The notes beneath the pieces are model-generated. The model did no database searches and had not been told where the DNA came from. It saw only the letters and a program-made list of their open reading frames with translations. 46,682 bases of DNA, from assembly GCA_012964435.1 (NCBI GenBank), contig DTTX01000032.1, positions 1,421-48,102 of the forward strand, read 5' to 3'. This DNA is from Mesonia sp. (GTDB taxonomy: Bacteria; Bacteroidota; Bacteroidia; Flavobacteriales; Flavobacteriaceae). Position 1 is the stretch's first letter, and each line of letters starts with the position of its first letter. A program made the position numbers and the translations under genes. Shown piece by piece: positions 8,327-17,594 of this stretch.

Positions 8327-9877
8327 TTAGAAAGGCACTTCATTATCATCGTCTGGTGGCGGACCACTTGGACTACCAAATGCTTCATCTGCGGAAGGGA
8401 AATTTGGCGGCGTGCTAAACGGGTTTTCTTCTTCGCCATCATTCATTTTTGAATGAAATTCGAACGGAGAATCGAAAGTTTCAAGATTACTGAATTTACC
8501 TAAGTGACCTTCGAATTTCAGTCGGATATTTTCTAAACCACCGTTTCTGTGTTTTGCTACAATGAACTCAGCTTGACCATCGGTTGGTGAACGTTCTTCA
8601 TCATCCCACTCTTCAATTTTATAATACTCAGGTCGGTAAATAAACGATACAATATCGGCATCCTGCTCGATCGCTCCAGATTCACGAAGATCGGAAAGTA
8701 AAGGTCGTTTACTACCCCCACGCGTTTCTACCGCTCGAGAAAGCTGAGAAAGTGCAATTACCGGAACGCTCAATTCTTTTGCTAAAGCTTTTAAGTTTCT
8801 CGAAATCGTAGAGATTTCTTGTTCACGATTACCGCCTTTGGCTCCTGTTGCTGCCGTCATTAACTGCAAATAATCAATTACAATTAGACGAATACCGTGT
8901 TGCGAGGCTAAACGTCGTGCTTTCGCTCTTAAGTCGAAAATAGAAAGCGACGGCGTATCATCGATAAAAAGTGGCGCTTTTTCAAGATCTTTTACTTTTA
9001 CGTTGAGCTGTTCCCACTCATGTGTTTCCAGCTTACCGGTTCTTAATTTTTCTGAAGATAAACCAGTTTCAGAAGAAATTAAACGTGTAATTAACTGTAC
9101 CGACGACATCTCTAACGAGAAAAAAGCTACCGGCACATTTTGATCTACCGCTATATTTCTTGCCATCGAAAGCGTTAAAGCGGTTTTACCCATACCCGGT
9201 CTCGCTGCCACAATAATTAAATCACTAGGCTGCCAACCCGAAGTAAGTTTATCTAAACGCTCAAACCCTGAAGGAATACCACTTAAACCTTCTTTATTAG
9301 AGATTTCTTCAATTTTAGCTAAGGCTTGAGTAACCAAACTTTGAGCAGTTTCTGAAGATCGTTTAATATTACCTTGGGTAACTTCGTATAATTTAGATTC
9401 TGCTTTGTCTAATAAATCGAAAACATCGGTCGACTCATCGTAAGAATCTTCAATGATTTCATTTGAAATTTTAATTAAACTACGCTGAATGTATTTCTGA
9501 AGAATAATTCTCGCGTGAAATTCGATATGCGCAGAAGAAGATACTTTTTGAGTTAACTGAATGATGTAATAATCACCACCACAAGCTTCTAACTTTCCGT
9601 CTTTCTTCAATTGGTTAGAAACCGTTAATAAGTCGATTGGCGAACCATCTTTAAAGAGTTTAAAGATCGCATCGAAAATGTGCTGGTGCGCTTCTTTATA
9701 AAAAGCATCGGGGTGTAAAATATCGACAACCTCATCTACCCCTTTTTTATCGATCATCATCGCCCCAAGCACAACTTCTTCTAAATCAACTGCTTGTGGA
9801 GGTATTTTTCCTTTTTCAAGGTTAATTACGTTTCCCTGATTATAATAATTTTGCTTTTGCACCTGTACTTTCTCCAT
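8327..9877 (-). CDS. dnaB: Replicative DNA helicase DnaB
   Basis: The hexameric helicase that unwinds DNA at the replication fork and loads primase. It has 516 residues. The N-terminal domain (about 20-125) has PPQAVDLEEVVLGAMM; the RecA-like C-terminal domain has Walker A ARPGMGKTAL near residue 223, FFSLEMSS, Walker B LIVIDYLQLM, and the arginine-rich ESGAIEQDADIV and VAKHRNGG segments. An acidic, Pro-rich tail (about the last 40 residues, ending PPPDDDNEVPF) is common in Bacteroidota. No intein is present. It is probably monocistronic. Confidence 0.97.
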   Translation of the reverse strand: MEKVQVQKQNYYNQGNVINLEKGKIPPQAVDLEEVVLGAMMIDKKGVDEVVDILHPDAFYKEAHQHIFDAIFKLFKDGSPIDLLTVSNQLKKDGKLEACGGDYYIIQLTQKVSSSAHIEFHARIILQKYIQRSLIKISNEIIEDSYDESTDVFDLLDKAESKLYEVTQGNIKRSSETAQSLVTQALAKIEEISNKEGLSGIPSGFERLDKLTSGWQPSDLIIVAARPGMGKTALTLSMARNIAVDQNVPVAFFSLEMSSVQLITRLISSETGLSSEKLRTGKLETHEWEQLNVKVKDLEKAPLFIDDTPSLSIFDLRAKARRLASQHGIRLIVIDYLQLMTAATGAKGGNREQEISTISRNLKALAKELSVPVIALSQLSRAVETRGGSKRPLLSDLRESGAIEQDADIVSFIYRPEYYKIEEWDDEERSPTDGQAEFIVAKHRNGGLENIRLKFEGHLGKFSNLETFDSPFEFHSKMNDGEEENPFSTPPNFPSADEAFGSPSGPPPDDDNEVPF

Positions 9878-9989
9878 ATTACGAATGTAAAAAAAATGTT
9901 AAGACAAGAGCAGATTATGCCCGCCCAGATAATTCACTGTTTATGAACAATCTGTGTGTTAATAACTTAAATTTGCTGTTAATAAGTAT

Positions 9990-10022
9990 AAAAAAATCCA
10001 GATTTAACATCCGGATTTTTTC
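9990..10022 (-). terminator. Terminator of accA
   Basis: Read on the minus strand, AATCCGGAT pairs with ATCTGGATT around a 5-nt loop, and a T run follows. The single imperfect pair is a G-U wobble on the minus strand but an A-C mismatch on the plus strand, which supports minus-strand use. Confidence 0.7.
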
Positions 10023-10044
10023 AAGAAGTTTTAAATAGAAGTGA

Positions 10045-10998
10045 TTAGCCTTTAAAGACTCCCATATTAGAATATTTTTCCATTCTGGTTTTAATCAATT
10101 CTTCTGGTGATAAGTTTTTTAATTCTTCAAAAGATTCTAAAACAACTTTTTTTAGCGTACTGAACATTTGCTCACGATCGCTATGTGCACCACCAACTGG
10201 TTCTTTTATAATCGAGTCGATTACTTCTAATTTCTTTGCGTCTTTAGCAGTTAATTTTAAAGCCTCTGCCGCTTGTTCTTTATGATCCCAGCTTCTCCAT
10301 AAAATTGAAGAACAGTTTTCTGGTGAGATTACAGAATACCAAGAATTCTCTAGCATCATTACTTTATCTCCTACTCCAATTCCTAAAGCACCACCACTGG
10401 CTCCTTCACCAATTACTACTACAAAGATTGAAGTTTTTAAACGAGTCATTTCTAAAATATTTCTCGCAATTGCTTCTCCTTGTCCGCGTTCTTCAGCTTC
10501 TAAACCAGGGTAAGCTCCCGGAGTATCAATAAAAGTAAGTACCGGTAAACCAAATTTTTCAGCAGACTTCATTAAACGAAGTGCTTTGCGGTAACCTTCA
10601 GGGTTTGCCATCCCAAAATTTCTGTACTGGCGCGTTTTGGTATTGTATCCTTTTTGCTGACCAATAATCATAAAACTTTGATCACCAATTTTACCTAAAC
10701 CACCAACCATCGCTTTATCGTCTTTCACATTACGATCACCGTGTAATTCTAAGAAATTACCATCGCAAAGTGCATTGATGTAATCTAACGTATAAGGTCT
10801 ATTAGGGTGCCTTGACAATTGAACTCGTTGCCAAGCTGTAAGGTTTTTATAGATATCTTTTTTAGTATCTTTTAGCTTTTTTTCAATTTGCTTGCAAGTT
10901 GTGCTAACATCTACTTCACTATCCTTTCCTATTGCACAAGCTTTTTCATATTGCTCTTGAAGCTCTTTAATGGGCAACTCAAAATCTAAATATTCCAT
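10045..10998 (-). CDS. accA: Acetyl-CoA carboxylase carboxyltransferase alpha subunit
   Basis: The alpha subunit of the carboxyltransferase that moves carboxyl groups from biotin to acetyl-CoA, giving malonyl-CoA for fatty acid synthesis. At 317 residues it is the normal size. Seen are [12 protein letters not shown] at the start, [46 protein letters not shown], and the crotonase-fold [20 protein letters not shown] with [24 protein letters not shown] -7 box lies 34 bp upstream and a hairpin follows. It stands alone, without accD. Confidence 0.97.
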   Translation of the reverse strand: MEYLDFELPIKELQEQYEKACAIGKDSEVDVSTTCKQIEKKLKDTKKDIYKNLTAWQRVQLSRHPNRPYTLDYINALCDGNFLELHGDRNVKDDKAMVGGLGKIGDQSFMIIGQQKGYNTKTRQYRNFGMANPEGYRKALRLMKSAEKFGLPVLTFIDTPGAYPGLEAEERGQGEAIARNILEMTRLKTSIFVVVIGEGASGGALGIGVGDKVMMLENSWYSVISPENCSSILWRSWDHKEQAAEALKLTAKDAKKLEVIDSIIKEPVGGAHSDREQMFSTLKKVVLESFEELKNLSPEELIKTRMEKYSNMGVFKG

Positions 10999-11031
10999 AA
11001 TATGAATGAGGCTTTTTATAATTTTAGCTTA

Positions 11032-11039
11032 CAAATATA
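11032..11039 (-). promoter_or_regulatory. Putative -7 box for accA
   Basis: The minus strand reads TATATTTG here, an exact TAnnTTTG match 34 nt before the accA start. No clear -33 TTG was found at the right distance. Confidence 0.5.
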
Positions 11040-11099
11040 TAAAACTTATAAGATTGAAAATTGAAAATGCGGAATATAAATAAGGAATTTATTAAGAAA

Positions 11100-12176
11100 T
11101 TACCTTTTTGCTTTTCTAAGCAAGAAAAATGCTAAGACTCCAAATACAATATTTGGGAACCAAACGGCGATCAACGGAGAAAAAGTAGATTTCTCTGCAA
11201 TGGTCCCAAAAACCTTATCCATAAACACATAGGTAAAAGCTATAGAAATACCCACGGCAAGGTTAACTCCCATCCCTCCTCTACGTTTCATTGCAGAAAC
11301 AGAAACGGCAATAATCGTTAAAATATATGCAGAAACAGGAATACTCCATCGTTTGTAAGCTACTACCTGATAAATATTAATATTCCCTGAACCTCTGCGT
11401 TTTTCCTGTTTGATGAACTCATTTAACTCTTGATAATTTAAAGTTTCAGCAATATAAGAAACAGGCGTCAAGGCATCGATCTCAAATGGTAAAATGGTAT
11501 CAAAATTTGTTTCGCTAATTAAAATATCGTCTTTTTCTCCAATAATTCTTTTTTCATATCGTGTTAGCGAATAGGTGGTAGAATCTTCATTAAAACTTAA
11601 TCGATCAGCTTTAATTTTGAACTTTAGTTCGTTCCCCTCAAAATGCTCTAAGGTAAAATTTCGGGCAGTTTTTTGTTTGGGTTGAAAGTTAGTCGCGTAG
11701 ATAAACTCATTATCGTTAATCTGCCGATAAACATCTTTTGTTTCTTGAACTTCTGAACCTCTCTTCAGGTATTTATATTTAAAATCGTTAAATCCGGCAC
11801 TGGCTTGTGGCGCCAAATACATTCCTAATACCAACGCACCTAAACATACGATAGTTGCTCCAATAAAATATGGTCTCAAAAATCGATAAAAAGAAACTCC
11901 GGAACTTAAAAAAGCGATTACCTCTGTATTATTGGCCAATTTTGAAGTAAACCAAATTACCGATAAGAATAAAAATAAAGGGAATAACAAATTAGCAAAG
12001 TAGATTGTAAAATCGATATAATAATAAACTACCTCTATAAAAGGTACTTCATTTTCAAGAATTTTATCGATCTTTTCAGCAAGGTTCACGGTGATCCCAA
12101 TAGGAATAAATAACAGCAGAAGCATGATAAATGTTCCTAAATAGCGCTTAAGTATGTACCAATCTAATATTTTCAA
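11100..12176 (-). CDS. LptF/LptG family lipopolysaccharide export permease (LptG-type)
   Basis: A 358-residue inner-membrane permease of the LPS export ABC transporter, which moves LPS from the inner membrane to the LptC-A bridge. Three hydrophobic helices precede a periplasmic domain (about 130-260) and three follow it, the LptF/G layout. The start is TTG at 12174-12176 (KILDWYILKRYLGTF), one base after the tgt stop, so the two genes are translationally linked. The length and the N-terminus favour LptG over LptF; the second family member lies at 27236-28747. Confidence 0.9.
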   Translation of the reverse strand: MKILDWYILKRYLGTFIMLLLLFIPIGITVNLAEKIDKILENEVPFIEVVYYYIDFTIYFANLLFPLFLFLSVIWFTSKLANNTEVIAFLSSGVSFYRFLRPYFIGATIVCLGALVLGMYLAPQASAGFNDFKYKYLKRGSEVQETKDVYRQINDNEFIYATNFQPKQKTARNFTLEHFEGNELKFKIKADRLSFNEDSTTYSLTRYEKRIIGEKDDILISETNFDTILPFEIDALTPVSYIAETLNYQELNEFIKQEKRRGSGNINIYQVVAYKRWSIPVSAYILTIIAVSVSAMKRRGGMGVNLAVGISIAFTYVFMDKVFGTIAEKSTFSPLIAVWFPNIVFGVLAFFLLRKAKR

Positions 12177-12177
12177 C

Positions 12178-13308
12178 TTACAATCGTTTATCCATTTGTT
12201 TTACCATTTTATCTTTCCAAGTTCTAAAATCTCCTGCTAAAATATGGTTTCTAGCTTCACGAACCAACCAAAGATAAAATCCTAAGTTATGAATTGTAGC
12301 AATTTGCCTGCCAAGCATTTCATTTACGGTAAATAAATGTCTCACATAGGCTTTAGAATATTCGGTATCTACCCAAGTTATGCCCATTTCATCAAGCGGA
12401 GAAAAATCATCTTCCCACTTTTTGTTTTTAATGTTTATCGTTCCGTGGGCGGTAAAAAGCATTCCGTTACGACCGTTTCTGGTAGGCATAACGCAATCAA
12501 ACATATCGACACCAAGCGCAATATTTTCTAAGATATTAATAGGTGTTCCTACGCCCATTAAGTAACGTGGTTTTTCTTCCGGAAGAATTTCTGTAACCAC
12601 TTCTGTCATCGCATACATTTCTTCCGCAGGTTCACCTACAGATAAACCACCAATGGCATTACCCGCAGCTCCGGCGTTTGCGATATATTCTGCCGATTGT
12701 TTTCTTAGATCTTTATAGGTACTACCCTGCACGATCGGGAAAAGCGTTTGCTCATACCCGTAAAGAGGCGGAGTTTTTTCAAAATGTTTGATACACCTAT
12801 CTAACCATCGGTGCGTCATATGCATCGATCTTTTTGCATACCTGTAATCGCACGGATAAGGTGTACATTCATCAAAAGCCATAATAATATCGGCACCAAT
12901 CGTACGCTGAATTTCCATCACATTCTCCGGTGTAAAAAAGTGATACGAACCGTCGATATGCGATTTAAACTTTACCCCTTCTTCTTTAATCTTTCGGTTG
13001 GCAGAAAGTGAATATACTTGGTAACCACCACTATCGGTTAGAATATTGCGGTCCCAATTCATAAATTTATGAATCCCGCCTGCTTTTCTTAAGATATCGG
13101 TTTGTGGACGTAAATATAAATGGTAAGTATTCCCTAAGATAATATCAGGGTTTATTTCTTCCTTCAATTCTCGTTGGTGTACTCCTTTTACCGTAGCAAT
13201 GGTTCCTACCGGCATAAAAATAGGAGTTTCTATTTTTCCGTGATCGGTAGTGATTTCACCTGCACGAGCTTTACTATTAATATCGGTAGTTAAAAGATCA
13301 AATTTCAT
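12178..13308 (-). CDS. tgt: tRNA-guanine transglycosylase (Tgt), zinc cysteines missing
   Basis: Exchanges guanine-34 of GUN anticodons for a queuine precursor. It is 376 residues with the TIM-barrel motifs FMPVGTIATVKGV, ILGNTYHLYLRPQ, LTDSGGYQVYSLS (Asp nucleophile region), MAFDECTPYP and VGTPINILENIALGVDMFDC. The usual zinc site CxCxxC before YSRAY is replaced by MGITWVDTEYSKAY (about residues 308-321), although the later IHNLGFY histidine is kept. It is first in a two-gene operon with the LptG-type permease and has an upstream TATCTTTG box. Activity is likely, as other core motifs are intact. Confidence 0.95.
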   Translation of the reverse strand: MKFDLLTTDINSKARAGEITTDHGKIETPIFMPVGTIATVKGVHQRELKEEINPDIILGNTYHLYLRPQTDILRKAGGIHKFMNWDRNILTDSGGYQVYSLSANRKIKEEGVKFKSHIDGSYHFFTPENVMEIQRTIGADIIMAFDECTPYPCDYRYAKRSMHMTHRWLDRCIKHFEKTPPLYGYEQTLFPIVQGSTYKDLRKQSAEYIANAGAAGNAIGGLSVGEPAEEMYAMTEVVTEILPEEKPRYLMGVGTPINILENIALGVDMFDCVMPTRNGRNGMLFTAHGTINIKNKKWEDDFSPLDEMGITWVDTEYSKAYVRHLFTVNEMLGRQIATIHNLGFYLWLVREARNHILAGDFRTWKDKMVKQMDKRL

Positions 13309-13324
13309 AATATCAAATATGCGG

Positions 13325-13332
13325 CAAAGATA
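13325..13332 (-). promoter_or_regulatory. Putative -7 box for tgt operon
   Basis: The minus strand reads TATCTTTG, an exact TAnnTTTG match 17 nt before the tgt ATG. No convincing -33 element was seen. Confidence 0.5.
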
Positions 13333-13467
13333 ACTATCTAAAATAAATGCCGAATATTTTTAATGCTGAATTAAATATTCTTCAATTACAAAATTCAATT
13401 TTGAATTATTCACAATAAAAAGTTAATAATTGAATCGTATTTTCTTTTATAGGCTTTTAAATAGACT

Positions 13468-13475
13468 TACTTTTG
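13468..13475 (+). promoter_or_regulatory. Putative -7 box for transketolase genes
   Basis: TACTTTTG is an exact TAnnTTTG match 28 nt before the start codon at 13504. The -33 region is only T-rich. Confidence 0.55.
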
Positions 13476-13503
13476 CAGAAATTGAAACAACACTTTTATA
13501 ACG

Positions 13504-14352
13504 ATGCCACACAACACACAACAGTTAGAAGATTTTGTTACGCAAGTAAGAAGAGATATTCTTAGACAAGTACATAAAGTAAACTCGGGTCACCCGGGAG
13601 GTTCTTTAGGTTGCGCAGAATTTTTTGTAGCCCTTTACCAAGAAGTTATGGAGTACAGCACAGACTTCACGATGGATGGTTTAAATGAAGACTTATTCTT
13701 CTTATCTAACGGTCACATTTCTCCGGTTTTTTATAGTGTTCTTGCCCGTAGCGGATTTTTTCCGGTGGAAGAATTAGCTACTTTTAGACACATCGATTCT
13801 CGTTTACAAGGTCACCCAACTACTCACGAAGGTTTACCGGGTGTTAGAATTGCATCGGGATCTTTAGGTCAAGGAATGTCGGTTGCTATTGGTGCTGCAG
13901 AAGCTAAAAAACTAAATAAAGATTCACATATCGTTTACTCGTTACACGGTGATGGTGAATTACAAGAAGGTCAAAACTGGGAAGCGATTATGTATGCTGC
14001 AGGTCACAAAGTAGATAATTTAATTGCGACCGTAGATTTAAATGGTCAGCAAATCGATGGTTCTACCGACGATGTTTTACCAATGGGTAATGTAAAAGAC
14101 AAGTTCTTAGCTTTTGGTTGGGAAGTTTTAGAAATTGAAAAAGGAAATAATATAGTTGAAATTATTAAAGGTTTAGAAGAAGCGAAGGCATTAACCGGTA
14201 AAGGAAAACCGGTTTGTGTATTGCTAAAAACCGTAATGGGTAACGGCGTAGATTTTATGATGCACACTCACGCTTGGCACGGTAAAGCTCCTAACGATGA
14301 GCAATTAGCAACAGGATTAGAACAAAACCCTGAAACTTTAGGAGATTACTAA
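13504..14352 (+). CDS. Transketolase, N-terminal subunit
   Basis: The thiamine-diphosphate-binding half of a split transketolase, which moves two-carbon units between sugar phosphates in the non-oxidative pentose phosphate pathway. It has 282 residues. Seen are GHPGGSLGCAEFFVALY, the catalytic HGHPTTHEG-like stretch (LQGHPTTHEGLPG), GSLGQGMSVAIGAAEA, and the ThDP/Mg motif GDGELQEGQNWEA. The pyrimidine-binding half is the next gene, 41 bp downstream, so the enzyme is presumably a heteromer of two products. TACTTTTG precedes it. Confidence 0.95.
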   Translation: MPHNTQQLEDFVTQVRRDILRQVHKVNSGHPGGSLGCAEFFVALYQEVMEYSTDFTMDGLNEDLFFLSNGHISPVFYSVLARSGFFPVEELATFRHIDSRLQGHPTTHEGLPGVRIASGSLGQGMSVAIGAAEAKKLNKDSHIVYSLHGDGELQEGQNWEAIMYAAGHKVDNLIATVDLNGQQIDGSTDDVLPMGNVKDKFLAFGWEVLEIEKGNNIVEIIKGLEEAKALTGKGKPVCVLLKTVMGNGVDFMMHTHAWHGKAPNDEQLATGLEQNPETLGDY

Positions 14353-14393
14353 AAAACCAATTTCAACCATTATTAATTCAGAATTAAAATAAG

Positions 14394-15347
14394 ATGAAAA
14401 AATATACAGATACAGGAAAAAAAGATACAAGATCAGGTTTTGGAGCAGGTTTAGCAGAACTGGGCAAGACGAATGAAAATGTAGTTGCACTTTGCGCCGA
14501 CCTTACCGGATCTTTAAAGATGGATGAGTTTAAAGCAAATCATCCAGAGCGATTTTTTCAAGTTGGTATCGCAGAAGCAAATATGATCGGGATGGCTGCC
14601 GGGATGACCATTGGCGGTAAAATTCCGTTTACAGGAACCTTTGCTAACTTTTCTACCGGACGTGTTTACGACCAAATAAGACAAAGCGTTGCCTATTCTG
14701 GTAAAAATGTAAAGATCTGTGCATCTCACGCAGGTTTAACCTTAGGAGAAGATGGGGCAACTCACCAAATCCTAGAAGACATTGGTTTAATGAAGATGTT
14801 ACCGGGTATGACGGTAATTAATACTTGCGACTTTAACCAAACCAAAGCAGCGACTATTGCGATTGCAGAACACGACGGACCGGTTTATTTACGCTTCGGA
14901 AGACCAAAAGTAGCAAACTTCACTCCTGAAGATCAAAAATTTGAAATCGGAAAAGCCGTTCAGCTTACAGAAGGTAATGATGTAACTATCGTTGCAACCG
15001 GACATTTAGTCTGGGAAGCACTTTTAGCTGCTGAAGAATTAGAGGCTAAAGGGATTTCTGCTGAAGTAATTAACATTCACACCATTAAACCTTTAGATGA
15101 AGAAGCTATTTTAGCTTCCGTAGCAAAAACAGGATGCATTGTGACTGCAGAAGAGCATAACTTTTTAGGAGGATTAGGTGAAAGTGTTGCTCGAGTTTTA
15201 GCAGAAAACAAACCTGCACCGCAAGAGTTTATCGCAACCAAAGATACATTTGGTGAAAGCGGAACTCCGGCACAATTAATGGAAAAATACGGTTTAAATG
15301 CCAACGCCATTAAAAATGCTGCTGAAAAGGTTATCAAAAGAAAATAA
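14394..15347 (+). CDS. Transketolase, C-terminal subunit
   Basis: The second half of the split transketolase, 317 residues, carrying the pyrimidine-binding domain (about 1-170; VALCADLTGS, FFQVGIAEANMIGMAAGM, EDGATHQILEDIGLM) and the C-terminal domain (GNDVTIVATGHLVWEAL, NIHTIKPLDEEAI). It is co-transcribed with the N-terminal subunit and followed by a strong terminator. It resembles the C-terminal part of 1-deoxyxylulose-5-phosphate synthase too, but the pairing and order fit transketolase. Confidence 0.95.
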   Translation: MKKYTDTGKKDTRSGFGAGLAELGKTNENVVALCADLTGSLKMDEFKANHPERFFQVGIAEANMIGMAAGMTIGGKIPFTGTFANFSTGRVYDQIRQSVAYSGKNVKICASHAGLTLGEDGATHQILEDIGLMKMLPGMTVINTCDFNQTKAATIAIAEHDGPVYLRFGRPKVANFTPEDQKFEIGKAVQLTEGNDVTIVATGHLVWEALLAAEELEAKGISAEVINIHTIKPLDEEAILASVAKTGCIVTAEEHNFLGGLGESVARVLAENKPAPQEFIATKDTFGESGTPAQLMEKYGLNANAIKNAAEKVIKRK

Positions 15348-15368
15348 GATTAATAAATAATTCATTCT

Positions 15369-15403
15369 AAAAAATCCTCTTCTCTTCTGAAGAGGATTTT
15401 TTT
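15369..15403 (+). terminator. Terminator of transketolase operon
   Basis: The stem AATCCTCTTC with GAAGAGGATT encloses a 6-nt loop and is followed by seven Ts. From here to 15638 the DNA is very A/T-rich and I see no gene in it. Confidence 0.88.
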
Positions 15404-15638
15404 AGTTATTATATTGTAATACAGAAAATTAAATAACACTAAACCTAAACATTAAAAATTTTATGAAGTTTTCCAAAAAAATTATAGTGTCACTTATTTA
15501 AAATTACCTGTTTAATGCTTTAAATAAAAAAAATTACGTAACGCCTATATATAAAATCTTAAAATTATATATATTTAGTTAATGTTTGATTAAAATTATA
15601 CAAAAAAATAGGTAATTATTAATTTTAGACACAATTAA

Positions 15639-16454
15639 GTGATAAATAATCAAGAACAATTTTTAGCTGAAGTAGATAGAGATCCAGTAAGTATCTACTG
15701 TTATCATGACCTCCACAATGTTGAAGAACAAAATAGTTTCTATAAGCATTCTCATGAAAAAGGCCAACTTATGTATATTGAAGGTGGCACAATTCAGGTG
15801 GAAACAGATAAGAAAACCTATTTTGTTCCTGGTAATCATTACGTTTGGATTCCTGCCGGAGTTAACCACGGTATTTATTCAAATAGTAAAACAGTCTTAA
15901 TGCGAACACTGTATATTCCTATAAAAGATTTTGAAAAGGAATATTACAGTACAGTTGGCGTTTATCCGGCTACAGATTTACTACTTCAACTTCTTTTGCA
16001 TACCAAAGACTGGCGTGGTGATATTCAAGAAAGTAATCGAAAGCTTTACCCTATCGTACAAGCTATTAAAGTTTTATTACCAGATTTTTCTAAAGCTCCA
16101 ATTAATTTTACCATTCCTAAAATTAAAGATGAAAAATTAAGAGAGATCACACAATATTTAGGTAATAATTTAGATCAAAACATTATGCTATCAGACTTAG
16201 CAAATAAATTTGATATTAATGAGAGATCTTTACATCGCTTGTTTAAAAAAGATATTGGAATTTCCTTTATTAAGTTCTTTACCATTATTAGAATGTATAA
16301 AGCAATAGATTACTTAGCACAGAAAAAACATAGTATTAGTGAGATTGCTTCTAAAGTTGGATATTCAAGTATACCTACCTTTAGTAATACGTTTTATAAA
16401 GTAATTGGTAAACGACCTTCAGATTATCAAAGAGGTGCAGAGATCTTGAAATAA
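15639..16454 (+). CDS. AraC-family transcriptional regulator
   Basis: A 271-residue regulator with a GTG start (15639) after a 235-bp A/T-rich gap. The N-terminal cupin sensor domain (about 25-110) has HSHEKGQLMYIEGGTIQVET and WIPAGVNHGIYS. The C-terminal double helix-turn-helix (about 165-268) has LSDLANKFDINERSLHRLF and the AraC signature ISEIASKVGYSSIPTFSNTF, then GKRPSDYQRG. The ligand is unknown. The next gene on its strand is far away, so it probably acts on distant targets or on the convergent dinB-like gene. Confidence 0.92.
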   Translation: MINNQEQFLAEVDRDPVSIYCYHDLHNVEEQNSFYKHSHEKGQLMYIEGGTIQVETDKKTYFVPGNHYVWIPAGVNHGIYSNSKTVLMRTLYIPIKDFEKEYYSTVGVYPATDLLLQLLLHTKDWRGDIQESNRKLYPIVQAIKVLLPDFSKAPINFTIPKIKDEKLREITQYLGNNLDQNIMLSDLANKFDINERSLHRLFKKDIGISFIKFFTIIRMYKAIDYLAQKKHSISEIASKVGYSSIPTFSNTFYKVIGKRPSDYQRGAEILK

Positions 16455-16455
16455 A

Positions 16456-16938
16456 TTAGATTTTATTCCACTCCCAAATACCATATTTTAGTTCATCCGG
16501 AAGTTTAAAACCACTAAGCTTTAAGGTTAATAGAATATTACCCCGATGGTGTGCTTCGTGATGAATAAAATAGCCTAATAAAGGAATTACGCCTCGCTTA
16601 AAACCTTTTACTTTTCCTTCATTTTTAATAGCGGTTAGAAATTCTTGCTGAATTATTTCAGTTGAAACTTTGTGTAATTCTGTTAATAAAGAAATTGTCT
16701 TTTTATCTTTAGATTTTACAGCTATCAACCCCGATTCTTTCATTTTTGTCCGATTTATCGCCTCTAATTTCCAAAAACGAACATTAAACATATGTGCTAA
16801 TTGATGTCCTATTTTTCCTCCGCCACGAGGGTTAATAGAAAGATCGAGCGCATCTTCAGTAAGCTTACTCATCAACAACATATTTGTTCGATGATTTACT
16901 TGCCAAGTTTCTAAGATTTGATTTTCTAGCACAGCCAT
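16456..16938 (-). CDS. DinB-family protein
   Basis: A four-helix DinB/YfiT-like metal-binding protein of about 160 residues, of the type often induced by stress or used as thiol transferases. Putative metal histidines are in GHQLAHMF and in FIHHEAHHRGNIL. I start it at ATG 16938 (MAVLENQILETWQ) rather than 16983, because a TATTTTTG promoter box at 16977-16970 would lie inside the longer version and the first 15 residues look non-native. It ends one base after the AraC gene's stop (convergent) and diverges from the pseudouridine synthase gene. The exact function is unknown. Confidence 0.82.
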   Translation of the reverse strand: MAVLENQILETWQVNHRTNMLLMSKLTEDALDLSINPRGGGKIGHQLAHMFNVRFWKLEAINRTKMKESGLIAVKSKDKKTISLLTELHKVSTEIIQQEFLTAIKNEGKVKGFKRGVIPLLGYFIHHEAHHRGNILLTLKLSGFKLPDELKYGIWEWNKI

Positions 16939-16969
16939 TTGGAAAATTTGAGAAATTAAAGTATCATTC

Positions 16970-16977
16970 CAAAAATA
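16970..16977 (-). promoter_or_regulatory. -7 box deciding the dinB-like start
   Basis: TATTTTTG on the minus strand, 31 nt before ATG 16938. It lies within the extra codons of the longer alternative reading frame and so argues for the shorter protein. Confidence 0.5.
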
Positions 16978-16988
16978 GCACAAAATCT

Positions 16989-17594
16989 ATGCACCACCAT
17001 TTTAAATTGTATAAACCCTACGGATATCTGAGTCAGTTCATCACTAATCAGCAAAAAGCCAAGAAGAAGAAAATGCTGGGAGAATTGTACGATTTCCCTC
17101 AAGAAACTATGTCGATCGGAAGGTTAGATGAAGATTCTGAAGGTTTACTTCTGTTAAGTACCGATGGTAAAATGAGTTTTGCGGTGTTGAGTACTTCTGT
17201 TGAAAAAGAATATTATGTACAAGTCGATGGTTTAATTACCGATGAAGCAATTGAAGCATTACAACTAGGCGTAGAAATTGGCATTCAAGGAAAAAAATAC
17301 ACTACACAACCGTGTAAAGCTCAAAAAATTGAACCGCCAACTTTACCCGAACGTGCTAAAAAAATTAGAGACGAACGCCACGGACCAACCTCTTGGGTTT
17401 CGATCACTATTACTGAAGGCAAATACCGCCAAGTGAAAAAAATGACCGCTGCTGTTGGCTTCCCCACTTTACGCTTAGTTCGGTATCGCGTAGACCAAAT
17501 GACCATCGAAAATATGCAAGCCGGAGAAGTTGAAGAAGTGACTAAAACATTGAATGCTCATTTTCCCGAAGTCGCTCAAGTACATGAACAATAG
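16989..17594 (+). CDS. rRNA pseudouridine synthase, RluE/RsuA family
   Basis: Converts a specific rRNA uridine to pseudouridine. ATG 16989 gives a 201-residue protein beginning MHHHFKLYKPYGYLSQF, matching RluE-type enzymes that lack an S4 domain; the longer upstream start lies antisense within dinB and is rejected. The catalytic motif is GRLDEDSEGLLLLSTDG (Asp nucleophile), with KEYYVQVDG and TEGKYRQVKKMTAAVGFPTL later. Size and architecture favour RluE (23S rRNA) over RsuA, but the target is inferred. Its last 53 bp overlap the convergent amidohydrolase gene. Confidence 0.9.
   Translation: MHHHFKLYKPYGYLSQFITNQQKAKKKKMLGELYDFPQETMSIGRLDEDSEGLLLLSTDGKMSFAVLSTSVEKEYYVQVDGLITDEAIEALQLGVEIGIQGKKYTTQPCKAQKIEPPTLPERAKKIRDERHGPTSWVSITITEGKYRQVKKMTAAVGFPTLRLVRYRVDQMTIENMQAGEVEEVTKTLNAHFPEVAQVHEQ

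Noticed and set aside
14514-15337. Minus-strand open frames within the transketolase genes
   Set aside because: They are shadows of well-conserved coding sequence with no family resemblance.
15404-15638. Possible small gene or RNA in the A/T-rich gap before the AraC gene
   Set aside because: Only short A/T palindromes and no coding frame, stable hairpin or promoter match were found.
16884-16988. Longer N-terminus of the pseudouridine synthase
   Set aside because: The extra 35 codons are antisense to dinB and absent from the family; MHHHFKLYKPYG is the normal start.
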